A stretch of 64,000 bases of DNA, taken from an uncultured Alteromonadaceae bacterium (GTDB taxonomy: Bacteria > Pseudomonadota > Gammaproteobacteria > Enterobacterales > Alteromonadaceae). The stretch spans positions 224,827 to 288,826 of the forward strand of contig CANNDC010000004.1 of assembly GCA_947503265.1 (NCBI GenBank), read 5' to 3'. The notes under the pieces were generated by a model that was not told the DNA's origin, ran no database searches, and was given only the letters and a program-made list of their open reading frames with translations. Positions 34,776 through 43,119 of this stretch are shown piece by piece; the first letter of the stretch is position 1, and every line of letters begins with the position of its first letter. Both the position numbers and the translations under genes were made by a program.

Positions 34776-36851
34776 ATGGCTTTGGGCGTGGTGTTAGGAG
34801 CACCTAAAATAATAGCAATACCCGATGAGGTGAAGCGCACCCTAGGTAGCGTGCGGATGGATATTTGTGCTTTTGTAGGTGTCGCTGCCAAAGGACCTTG
34901 CAGACGACCACAAGTTGAATCCCCACAATGTCTTGATCTACAGCGCTTGTATCTAAATTGGGAGAATAGAGATAGGACGGTTGCGACAAAGGTGACAAGT
35001 TGGGACCAGTACCTACAACTATTTGGTGGTTTTGAAGCGCCCGGAAGATTGCCCTATGCAGTGGCAAACTTTTTTGAACAAGGTGGACAACAAGCATATA
35101 TATGCCGTATTGCCCATGAATACGAAAATTTTTCAGATAATCAACTAGGCATAGCAAGTTGCCAACTGCCAAATCTCACTAACGGCCCCGAAGAATATAG
35201 CTTGTTAGCTAAAAATGAAGGGGAATGGGGAAATAATCTAAGAGTCGCAGCGGGATACGAATTCTCACCAGTAGAATTTCATCGTGATATAAGCTCGACA
35301 ACTGAATTATTTTTGGATGAGGCTCAACAATTAGAATCAGCCAGTCTTATTCGAGTGGTCAATGACGATCTTGATAATCCTGCCAACAATTTTGCTGAAT
35401 ATCGTGTTGTTGAAAAACTGGTAAAAAAAGGCAGCGATAACAACCAAGGGGGGTTTTGGGAAATAGATTTGTCCTCACAGCCTTTACCTGCAGAGGCTAC
35501 TTCGGTGCAATGGGTAAAAGCACAAGTTGTTATCGAAGATAGCCGCACTGGCCAAAAGGAAGGTTTCGCTGACTTGGCGTTTTCACCTGCCCATCCCAGA
35601 TTTTTATCAAGAGTTTTATACCAAGAGTCCAAATTAGTAGACCCGGATAAGGAAAGCTTAGTTAACCCGTTTTTGCCAGTAAATATCCATCCTCTTGAAC
35701 AAAATTTACTGCAATATTCTGTTGAGTATCAATTGGCACTTAACCCAAGCGAAATGAAAGGAGGAGCGGATAGGTATCAGGATATCAATCATGATGATTT
35801 CTTTGATCCATCATGGGTATTGGCAAACGAACGTGCTGGAAATGGTATTCACAGCCTAACTCATACTAGGGATTGTTCGCTTTTGGTGGTACCCGATCTT
35901 TATGTGCCTGAGTCTTTTGAAATTATTGAATCAAATGATACTCCAGACTTGTTATCAGGTTCTAAATTTGCAACTTGTGTCGATGTGGTACAAGACGCTT
36001 TAGACGTTGAAAAACCGTTAGTGCCTTTGCGTGGTTTGTTGCTAGATTCGAGGTTGCCAACTGACCGAGAAAAGATTATTTATTTACAGAAAAAAGTGGT
36101 TTACCTAGCCAGTCAATTACGAGAATTTATCGCCTTACTAGATGTGCCTCCAAACCTGACTCGTCACCAAATACTGCAATGGCGAACGCAATTTAATTCG
36201 GAATATTCGGCAGCCTATCACCCCTGGGTCAAGGTCAGTCAATTTGATGCTGATAATCAATTGAAAAGCGATCCTAAAATTATCAATCCCAGTGCCGTTG
36301 CTGCTGGAATTATTGCTTCTACAGAATCGAAACAAGGCATAGCTGTAGGCCCAGCAAATCAAATTGCTCGTTCAGTATTCGCATTAGAGACTCGAGTTAG
36401 TAGCGACTTTCATGATCAGGTTCATCCTTTAGGCATCAATGTTTTCGCAGCGCAAAGAGACGGAATTTGGTTAACAGCTGCACGAACGTTAAGCATGCAA
36501 ACGCAATGGCGCCAACTTTCAGTGGTTAGACTCTTGGCCATGTTGAGGCGTGCGCTATACCAGCAAATGCAATGGGTGGTATTTGAGGTTAACAATGCGT
36601 CACTTTGGTTAAATATTGAATTTAAGATCGAGGCGTTTCTGCGACAACTTTACCTTTCGGGCGTGTTTAAAGGCGATACTCAACAACAAGCTTTTTTCGT
36701 TAAATGTAATGAATCCCTTAACAATCAAAAGGTAATTGACTCGGGTCGCTTAATTGCAGAAATTGGCGTCGCACCGACTGAGCCAATGGAATTTATTATT
36801 GTGCAATTGACTCGAGATGCGGATGGCACCTTGAAAATAGTGAGCCAATGA
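34776..36851 (+). CDS. eCIS tail sheath protein 2
   Basis: A 691-residue second sheath-family protein, longer and divergent from sheath 1. The C-terminal core is clear: GIIASTESKQGIAVGPANQIARSVFALE, HPLGINVFAAQRDGIWLTAARTLSMQTQWRQLSVVRLLAMLRRALYQQMQWVVFEVNN. The N-terminus has VFVG-like anchoring sequence (ICAFVGVAAKGP) but lacks the usual LxPGVYVEE start, and the middle region is enlarged. In Afp/PVC, variant sheath proteins form specialised rings near the baseplate, and this one may do the same. It starts two bases after the tube 1 stop. Confidence 0.88.
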   Translation: MALGVVLGAPKIIAIPDEVKRTLGSVRMDICAFVGVAAKGPCRRPQVESPQCLDLQRLYLNWENRDRTVATKVTSWDQYLQLFGGFEAPGRLPYAVANFFEQGGQQAYICRIAHEYENFSDNQLGIASCQLPNLTNGPEEYSLLAKNEGEWGNNLRVAAGYEFSPVEFHRDISSTTELFLDEAQQLESASLIRVVNDDLDNPANNFAEYRVVEKLVKKGSDNNQGGFWEIDLSSQPLPAEATSVQWVKAQVVIEDSRTGQKEGFADLAFSPAHPRFLSRVLYQESKLVDPDKESLVNPFLPVNIHPLEQNLLQYSVEYQLALNPSEMKGGADRYQDINHDDFFDPSWVLANERAGNGIHSLTHTRDCSLLVVPDLYVPESFEIIESNDTPDLLSGSKFATCVDVVQDALDVEKPLVPLRGLLLDSRLPTDREKIIYLQKKVVYLASQLREFIALLDVPPNLTRHQILQWRTQFNSEYSAAYHPWVKVSQFDADNQLKSDPKIINPSAVAAGIIASTESKQGIAVGPANQIARSVFALETRVSSDFHDQVHPLGINVFAAQRDGIWLTAARTLSMQTQWRQLSVVRLLAMLRRALYQQMQWVVFEVNNASLWLNIEFKIEAFLRQLYLSGVFKGDTQQQAFFVKCNESLNNQKVIDSGRLIAEIGVAPTEPMEFIIVQLTRDADGTLKIVSQ

Positions 36852-37387
36852 TGGAGAGCACTTTTTTACTTAACAATTTTAATTTTGAAGTGACGCTAAT
36901 TAAAGCGGCCGCCATAGAGTCGGGAAGCAATCTAGAGAATGGCCAAGTTGCCAGTGGAAAAGATGTTCTTGGTGACGGTGGGTTTCAAGAGTGTAGTGGA
37001 TTAGAAGTGCAAATGGATGTACAGGAAATATTGGAAGGAGGAAGAAATAACGGCGTGATTCAACAAGTTGGTCGGGCGAAATATCAAAATTTAGTGTTGA
37101 AACGCGGCATGTTTTATAACAACAGTGACAAGTTGTCATCAGATGTTTGGGAATGGATCGAAAGTGTACTTTCCGGTGTCCGTCCAGTGGTCAGATACGA
37201 CGGATTGATCAAAGTATATGGACACAGATCAAAACCGTCTAAAGATCCTAAGGTGATTGCAACTTGGATTATCGAACGCGCTCTACCAGCAAAGGTAAGT
37301 GGACCATCGTTGAATGCGAAATCAGGTGATGTGGCCATCGAAGAATTACATTTAGCGCATGAAGGTTTGCGCATGAAAATGAGTTAA
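36848..37387 (+). CDS. eCIS tube protein 2 (baseplate-proximal tube, Afp5-like)
   Basis: A 179-residue second tube-family protein. It shares with tube 1 the NFNFEVTLI start, FQECSGLEVQMDVQEILEGGRNNG, LVLKRGMFYN, and WIIERALPAKVSGPSLNAKSGDVAIEELHLAHEGL. The insertions and length fit the Afp5/Pvc5 tube-initiator class that joins the hub to the main tube (inferred from family and position). Overlaps the sheath 2 stop by ATGA. Confidence 0.88.
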   Translation: MMESTFLLNNFNFEVTLIKAAAIESGSNLENGQVASGKDVLGDGGFQECSGLEVQMDVQEILEGGRNNGVIQQVGRAKYQNLVLKRGMFYNNSDKLSSDVWEWIESVLSGVRPVVRYDGLIKVYGHRSKPSKDPKVIATWIIERALPAKVSGPSLNAKSGDVAIEELHLAHEGLRMKMS

Positions 37388-37429
37388 CGATACCAATTAA
37401 CCTTATAAGGCTATTAATAGGAATGAATC

Positions 37430-38920
37430 GTGGGTGAATTAGCAAAAGCAAAACTAGAAAAAGTATTATCGGACGCGGCTGAAACGCCAGATGGTGAAGC
37501 TTTTCCTGTGCAATTCAATCCTTCATCTTTGAAAATAAAGGTGACCAATACAATAGAGGGTGGTCGTTCCACAGCTCGTCAGGTACGTCAACAAACGGGT
37601 AACAGTTCTCGTACACTCTCCCTAGAATTAATTTTTGATACTGCAGACGAGGGATCGACTAAAACACCGATTTCGGTAAGAGAAAAGACCAAGCAACTAG
37701 AACAATTTATCTCCACTCCTCAAAGTAATCCAGATCCTCCTCCTAGACTTAAATTTCAATGGGGCGATCTGATTTGGGTTGGCATTTCAGACAATATTGA
37801 TATTAGTCTCGATCACTTTGCTGAAAATGGTTATCCGTTAAGAGCAAAAGTTAGCTTAAGTATTAAGGAGCAAGATCCACAAATTCAATTTCAACCTGGA
37901 AATCGCGACTCGGGTTCCGCTTCGCCTCCCGGTGGTAAAGCTGGGCTTCCCGGTTCTGGAACCAATTTGGGATTCTCTGCTGGTATAAGTGCGGGAATAA
38001 GTGCCGGTTTTTCAGCCGGTATTGGCGTTAGTGCTGGGATAAGCGCAGGAATAGGAATATCGGCTGGGGCTAAAATAGGCGTTGCGTTAGACGGTGAAAC
38101 AGGTGCTGAATTTGCCGCAAGAGTCGGTGTAGATCCAGAAGCTTGGCGCGGTTTAGAAACAGATTTATCCAGTGGTGCGAGTTTAAATGCTGGCACTCAA
38201 ATAGGATTTAATCCGTCATTAAGTTCCAGTGCAGGGGTAGGCACAACAGGCGGTGTGAATGCGTCAAAAAGCATAAATGGATTGGCTGCCTCTGGTTTAA
38301 ACCTAGGAACCTCTGAGAATAGTCAAACTGTCAATTCAGCCATTAATCCAGCTAACAGTGCAGCTATTAACCCAGATCTGGCGGGCAAAGCGATGTCTAG
38401 TTTGGGTGGAGTTGATGCGAGTATACAACATATAAAAATAAATCAAGAAACCGAGAAAACCCAGGCTAGTATTCAAGCATTTGGTATGGATTTCACTCCC
38501 GTTATTGCCCAACCTGTAGGCTATAAATCTAGCGCCGCAGGGAATTCAGCGACAACTAGAGCAATCACCCGTGCTCCACTGGTCAAAAGTGGTATTGCAA
38601 GTCATTCGGAATCACTCAATGCCTCTGCGTTGCCACCACCTGAAAGGGTAGATACGCGAGCTTCAACTTTTGGGAAAGGTATTCCTTTACAACCCTTATT
38701 CGGTGTTTCTCAGGTTCAGCAAACTCAGAAGGTATATTCGAGCCGAGTTCCATTCCAACAGCAATCGAATCAGATACCCATGAGTAACAATGCATGCACC
38801 CCATTTTGGGTTGCATTGCCCAGCGTAGATGATTCGAGAGATAAAACCGATAGCCTAGAAATGAAAAAGTCCGTTAAACCTTGTGCCGTAAAAGCGTGTG
38901 ACTGCGTAGGAGGATCGTAA
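37430..38920 (+). CDS. eCIS hub/tube-adaptor protein (Afp7/Pvc7-type) with Gly-Ser-Ala repeat insert
   Basis: A 496-residue protein from GTG 37430. Residues 1-145 match the eCIS tube-protein N-terminal domain (EKVLSDAAETPDGEAFPVQFNPSSLKIKV, LSLELIFDT, PPRLKFQWGDLIWVGISDNIDISLDHFAENGYPLRAKVSLSIKE), as in Afp7/Pvc7. I do not see a LysM after it. Instead a repetitive ~35-residue stretch of SAGI-type units (nt ~37972-38080) is followed by a long Ser/Ala/Asn-rich tail ending in a cysteine-rich CAVKACDCVGGS. The tail is unlike anything I recognise and could be flexible or cargo-related. Confidence 0.8.
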   Translation: MGELAKAKLEKVLSDAAETPDGEAFPVQFNPSSLKIKVTNTIEGGRSTARQVRQQTGNSSRTLSLELIFDTADEGSTKTPISVREKTKQLEQFISTPQSNPDPPPRLKFQWGDLIWVGISDNIDISLDHFAENGYPLRAKVSLSIKEQDPQIQFQPGNRDSGSASPPGGKAGLPGSGTNLGFSAGISAGISAGFSAGIGVSAGISAGIGISAGAKIGVALDGETGAEFAARVGVDPEAWRGLETDLSSGASLNAGTQIGFNPSLSSSAGVGTTGGVNASKSINGLAASGLNLGTSENSQTVNSAINPANSAAINPDLAGKAMSSLGGVDASIQHIKINQETEKTQASIQAFGMDFTPVIAQPVGYKSSAAGNSATTRAITRAPLVKSGIASHSESLNASALPPPERVDTRASTFGKGIPLQPLFGVSQVQQTQKVYSSRVPFQQQSNQIPMSNNACTPFWVALPSVDDSRDKTDSLEMKKSVKPCAVKACDCVGGS

Positions 38921-39091
38921 ATGACTGCCTATATCGACAGGATAATTACCGAAGTGGTAGTGGATTCAGAACCCGATGCAGGAGGCGATCCTAGTGACAA
39001 ACGATGGGAACAGAAGCAAAAAATCGTAGCTGTGATCAAATCTCAAGATACAAGCGCAGAACGTTTAAGGGCAGAAGGGTTAGATGACTGA
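38921..39091 (+). CDS. Small eCIS protein, DUF5908-like
   Basis: A 56-residue ORF: MTAYIDRIITEVVVDSEP at the start, an acidic PDAGGDPSDK linker, and a helical basic-acidic tail. It starts directly after the previous stop and its end overlaps the next gene (ATG 39084) by 8 bases, so it sits in a tight coding slot. Small acidic DUF5908 proteins occupy the same place between the Afp7-like and gpD-like genes in other eCIS clusters. Function unknown; probably a minor structural or assembly protein. Confidence 0.68.
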   Translation: MTAYIDRIITEVVVDSEPDAGGDPSDKRWEQKQKIVAVIKSQDTSAERLRAEGLDD

Positions 39092-40163
39092 AGAGTTTTT
39101 TTATAACGCGCGACCGGTATTTACCGTCGATGGTGTAGACATAAGCGAACTTGCTCGAGACATAGTTTTTCTGAAAGTTGACGAAACCGTCGATGGTTTG
39201 AAAAGTCTGGAAGCGCATTTTACAGCCATTGGCCCGATGCAAGGAAGAGGAACGGAAACCCTATTGTACTTGGATGGCAGACTGGTCGATTTTGGAAAAC
39301 GACTACAAGTAACAATAGGACCTATGAGCCGACAACGTTTCATATTTGACGGATTTATTAGTGCGATGGAGATGCAATTTGATGAAGCGCAAGAGCCAGA
39401 ATTTTGTGTCAGAGCAGAAGACAAATTGATGGATTTTAGAATGACTCGTCGATCTAGAACGTTTGAAGAAATGAGTGATGAGCAAATAGCAGAGGAACTT
39501 GCTAACGAGCATGGACTACCGTCAGAAGTTGGTGTCCAAGGGCCAAGTTTTAATCAAATTCAACAATACAATATGAGTGATTTAGCTTTTTTACGGGAAC
39601 GAGCAAGGTTGCTTCAGGCAGAGGTTTGGATAGATGGTGACACCTTGCACTACAAAACACGTGACAACCGAGAAGGGACATCTATCACACTCATTAGGGG
39701 GACAGATTTGATCCACGTAAAGATTGCAGCAGATCTAGCCCATCAGCGCACTCAAATCCACATAGGTGGTTATGATGCCGACAATGCAGAAGCAATTGAT
39801 GAATCTGCTGGTGAAGAAGCTATTGCATCAGAAATAAGCGGTGGGCGCACGGGTATTAGCGTTCTACAAGATGCTTTTGGAGAGCGAATTTCTAAAAGAG
39901 TAATGGAAGTTCCACTGGATGCAGCAGAAGCATCTGCATGGGCGGAAGCAGAAATGCGTAGACGTGCTCGACAGTTTGTCACTGTAAATGGCGTCACCAA
40001 TGGCGAAGCCGACATGATTGTCGGAAGTATATTGAACTTGGAGCAAGTAGGCGCGCCATTTAATGGCGAAGGCTACTATGTGACAAAAGTTTCTCAACAA
40101 TTTTCATTGGCTCATGGTCATAGAACGCATTTTCAGGCTGAGAGGGCAACCATCAATGATTAA
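39084..40163 (+). CDS. eCIS baseplate hub protein (gpD / Pvc8-like)
   Basis: A 359-residue homologue of phage late-control protein D (gp27-like hub). Characteristic features are an N-terminal beta domain (ARPVFTVDGVDISELARDIVFLKVDETVDGL), the IADELANEHGLPSEVG-type motif (here EQIAEELANEHGLPS), QYNMSDLAFLRERARLLQAEVWIDGDTLHYKTRD, and a C-terminal NLEQVGAPFNGEGYYVTKVSQQFS segment. It should form the trimeric hub at the centre of the baseplate. In PVC this part is fused to the spike, but here the spike is a separate gene. Confidence 0.9.
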   Translation: MTEEFFYNARPVFTVDGVDISELARDIVFLKVDETVDGLKSLEAHFTAIGPMQGRGTETLLYLDGRLVDFGKRLQVTIGPMSRQRFIFDGFISAMEMQFDEAQEPEFCVRAEDKLMDFRMTRRSRTFEEMSDEQIAEELANEHGLPSEVGVQGPSFNQIQQYNMSDLAFLRERARLLQAEVWIDGDTLHYKTRDNREGTSITLIRGTDLIHVKIAADLAHQRTQIHIGGYDADNAEAIDESAGEEAIASEISGGRTGISVLQDAFGERISKRVMEVPLDAAEASAWAEAEMRRRARQFVTVNGVTNGEADMIVGSILNLEQVGAPFNGEGYYVTKVSQQFSLAHGHRTHFQAERATIND

Positions 40164-40213
40164 TGTGAAATTTAACAATGATAGAGAGCAAACACAGCAG
40201 CAAGGGGCAGTAA

Positions 40214-40873
40214 ATGAGTAACAGTTATACTCCTGATGGGGGCACTCAACGATATTTTGGTGTTTATCCAGCGATTGTGATGGATATAGTTGATCCGCAA
40301 AATTTAGGCAGGGTATTGGTTTCTTTCCCTTGGCTGAGTGGTCCAGAAGTAAATGCTTGGAGTACCTTAACAACCCCGTATGCAGACGATGACCAAGGTT
40401 TGCAAATCATGCCGGAAGTTGATTCTCAGGTAGTGGTTGCGTTTGAAGCGGGTAATCTTAGACGACCTTACATAATAGGCTCTTGCTGGAATGGCCGAGC
40501 TGTACCTCCTGAACAAGCAGAAGAAGCGAACAACATAAGAACATTAAAGACACGTTCGGGCAGTGAATTGACATTTGACGATACGCAGGGCGCTGCCAAA
40601 ATCACCCTGAAGACTGATGGTGGTCATGAATTGGTCATGAATGAATCGTCTTCAACCATTACATTAACCCATTCCAGTGGTCATAAAATAGAGTTTAGTG
40701 CCTCTGGTGCGATTGAGATTACCGCAAATTCAACAGTAGAGCTGAATGCCTCCGCTTTCAATGTGCATGCCCCGGTAGCAAACTTCGATGGCATCATTAC
40801 GTGTACAACAATGATTGCCAGTGCATCTGTAGTTTCCCCAATGTACACCCCAGGTGTTGGAAATTTATGGTGA
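40214..40873 (+). CDS. eCIS spike protein (gpV / VgrG C-terminal-like)
   Basis: A 219-residue protein with an OB-fold domain (YPAIVMDIVDPQNLGRVLVSFPWL, LQIMPEVDSQVVVAFEAGNLRRPYIIGSCWNGRAVPPE), then a beta-prism region of short repeats (LTFDDTQGAAKITLKT, ELVMNESSSTITLTHSSGHKIEFSASGAIEITA). It should be the trimeric central spike at the tip. It ends without a PAAR-binding signature that I can see, and no separate PAAR gene is present. 50 bases downstream of the hub gene. Confidence 0.9.
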   Translation: MSNSYTPDGGTQRYFGVYPAIVMDIVDPQNLGRVLVSFPWLSGPEVNAWSTLTTPYADDDQGLQIMPEVDSQVVVAFEAGNLRRPYIIGSCWNGRAVPPEQAEEANNIRTLKTRSGSELTFDDTQGAAKITLKTDGGHELVMNESSSTITLTHSSGHKIEFSASGAIEITANSTVELNASAFNVHAPVANFDGIITCTTMIASASVVSPMYTPGVGNLW

Positions 40874-40876
40874 TCT

Positions 40877-42715
40877 ATGACTAAGCATCCTTGGAAACTC
40901 GTAGGCCCTTGGTACCGCACTGAGTCGGTAGGAGGCCTTGGGCAAAATAGAAATACCGCACCTATTCTTCAAAAATATGCGGATGCTAGTTTCGCTGGGA
41001 AATTAGTAGAAGATCCACAGCATTCTTTGCGTTTTAACAGCGAAGACTTTGTTGAACGAATCAAGCAAAATCCCAATGAAATTATTGATCTTGCAGAAAG
41101 GAAAAATTCTCATACGCCACTAAAACTATTTTTAGATTTACATAGCCGGTTTTATGTCGTGATTTGTGAATTACATTGCGATGTCGCTGGCTTTCCCAGC
41201 GTGGATCGCAAACAAGTATGTGAAGCGGGGATGGTGATTAGGCGACGAGTTCCCATTATTACGCCGAGTGTAAAAGGTAAGATCTCAACATTGCTCAGAG
41301 AGAGACAACAATTACAAAGTGATTTACTTGCTAAACAGGCCAGTATTGATAGTTCAGAAGCCATTGTACAAAAACAACAATTGGCATCGGAAATCACTGT
41401 CTTAGATACGATTAAAGCGCGCAGTGCAAAACTAGTGCATGATGTTAGCAAGGTCAGTGTTGAAAGTTTGAACGATAAATTAAGAAACACTAACGAGCAG
41501 TTAAACGAGTTTATCGATAAGGGTGATCTGCAAGTAGTGCTTCAAGGTTGGCACTCCAGCGAATTAAAAGGAGTCGGGAATTGGCAAAATATTGAAGAGA
41601 CACCGGCAGAGTTGGAGGAACAAACCTTACCTCTTTATCCCGTTATCGCTGACCCCACTAATCATCAACACACAGCAACAGGTAAAACCTTGTGGTTTGG
41701 ATTAATTCCCACCAGCAGTGGTGACATCGATAGTGCTAACGCACCTAAGTTTGATGAAAAAGATCTTTATGAAATTCGCTGCTTTGTAAGACGCTATAAG
41801 CCACAATTCCCGTTGAAAACCAATGAAAAAGACTGTTGCGGGGATATTGTTTGGAGCAAAGCGACTGAAGGATACCAAATTGCCTCTCCTTATGATCTAG
41901 ACGGTGGCAGTCACCGCCCGGTTAACATTAAATTGCCCGATCTACCTGCTTTGAAGGCTCAAGCGGATGCTGGACCAGCCGGAAGAGGTGCTGGAGCAAG
42001 GATTATCGCACCAGAAAATTCTTCGTTGAATTTTGCGACAGATAAAATGGATATGCCAGAAGGGGGCGAGCCTCTAACCCGAGCTGGGCAACAAATTTGC
42101 TTTTTCGCTATCTTTTTATTTTTTATCGTGGCGATGTTTTTATTCAGACTATTCCTGCCCATTTTGCTGTTCATTTTTAATCTTTGGTTCTTACTCAAAC
42201 TCAAGTTCTGTATTCCTCCCAGCATCGAATTTGATGCGGGGCTAGTGGCCGATTTGAGTTTCGATGGGTCGTTTGGTATCGAATTTGACGCATCGATACA
42301 AGCACATGTTGATCTTATGGCAGATTTTAGTGCTGATTTGGCTGTGCAAATGGCAATTGAGGGGCCTGATATAGAAGCCAAATTTGCCGTACCGGGATAC
42401 AGCATTACCGTCAATAAAGACAAAGATAATGAAAAGACTTATACGACTGCAGCACAACTCTCTGCCGATTTATCCTTAATGATTGCCAATGGGATCAATG
42501 CTACAGATGACATGACTAGCGAAATGGTCAATGGAGGGGACAAGGGTGAAGGCATGAATGCTAATTTATCTCTAGATGAACTCGCCAGCATTTTCGTAGT
42601 GATGCAAACAGAATATGAAAACAGTACTCACCCTGAATTAGCAGGAGAACTTCCTACCGCTGAATCAGGCTTGGTTTACTTTGACAGAGTTGAAAATACT
42701 AAGGTGGCAGCATGA
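40877..42715 (+). CDS. Large uncharacterised eCIS protein with a long hydrophobic segment
   Basis: A 612-residue protein with no signal peptide. Residues ~80-130 hold a beta segment rich in hydrophobics (HTPLKLFLDLHSRFYVVICELHCDVAGFP, with a C-D-V-A-G-F-P motif) and ~130-205 a coiled-coil (ISTLLRERQQLQSDLL to NDKLRNTNEQLNEF). A continuous hydrophobic stretch of about 35 residues (~410-445, rich in F/L/I) could be one or two membrane helices. It is followed by a repetitive beta region (FDAGLVADLSFDGSFGIEFDAS). It lies between spike and gp25, in the baseplate block. Function unknown; a membrane anchor or baseplate extension are possible (inference). Confidence 0.62.
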   Translation: MTKHPWKLVGPWYRTESVGGLGQNRNTAPILQKYADASFAGKLVEDPQHSLRFNSEDFVERIKQNPNEIIDLAERKNSHTPLKLFLDLHSRFYVVICELHCDVAGFPSVDRKQVCEAGMVIRRRVPIITPSVKGKISTLLRERQQLQSDLLAKQASIDSSEAIVQKQQLASEITVLDTIKARSAKLVHDVSKVSVESLNDKLRNTNEQLNEFIDKGDLQVVLQGWHSSELKGVGNWQNIEETPAELEEQTLPLYPVIADPTNHQHTATGKTLWFGLIPTSSGDIDSANAPKFDEKDLYEIRCFVRRYKPQFPLKTNEKDCCGDIVWSKATEGYQIASPYDLDGGSHRPVNIKLPDLPALKAQADAGPAGRGAGARIIAPENSSLNFATDKMDMPEGGEPLTRAGQQICFFAIFLFFIVAMFLFRLFLPILLFIFNLWFLLKLKFCIPPSIEFDAGLVADLSFDGSFGIEFDASIQAHVDLMADFSADLAVQMAIEGPDIEAKFAVPGYSITVNKDKDNEKTYTTAAQLSADLSLMIANGINATDDMTSEMVNGGDKGEGMNANLSLDELASIFVVMQTEYENSTHPELAGELPTAESGLVYFDRVENTKVAA

Positions 42716-43113
42716 GTAATCCATCGATGGTCAAAGCATTTCTAGGGAAAGGTTGGCCTTTTCCAATTCAACCTTCTATTTCAAACAATGAAATCGACTA
42801 TGTGGAAGGCGCCGAAAAAGTCCGTCAGTCAATTTGGATGATCCTGCAAACGGAACCCAGCGAACGAATTATGCGACCAGATTTTGGCTGTGGTTTGCGC
42901 CGATATTTGATGCAACCCAACAATTCATCGACTTGGGCAGGCATGCAAAGAGACATTGAAATGGCCCTTAGTCGCTGGGAGCCAAGGATAAAAATAGAAG
43001 AAGTAAAAGTGCAGGGCGGTGATGACCCTGCTGTTGCCATGATTAGTATTCGATATTCTCACGTCCAAGATGGCAGTCGAGAAAATATCGTATTTCCTTT
43101 TTACTTGGAGTAG
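42712..43113 (+). CDS. eCIS baseplate wedge protein, gp25-like (Pvc9/Afp9)
   Basis: A 133-residue gp25/GPW-family protein. Family marks are GWPFPIQPSISNNEIDYVEGAEKVRQSIWMILQTEPSERIMRPDFGCGLRRYLM and a beta strand at the C-terminus. The EPSERIMRPDFG motif is diagnostic. It forms the baseplate-sheath attachment. Start overlaps the previous stop by ATGA. Confidence 0.95.
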   Translation: MSNPSMVKAFLGKGWPFPIQPSISNNEIDYVEGAEKVRQSIWMILQTEPSERIMRPDFGCGLRRYLMQPNNSSTWAGMQRDIEMALSRWEPRIKIEEVKVQGGDDPAVAMISIRYSHVQDGSRENIVFPFYLE

Positions 43114-43119
43114 CTAAGG

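Noticed and set aside
37891..38196. 101-codon Pro/Ala-rich frame on the minus strand
   Set aside because: It is the reverse complement of the SAGI-repeat stretch in the hub protein, a low-complexity artefact.
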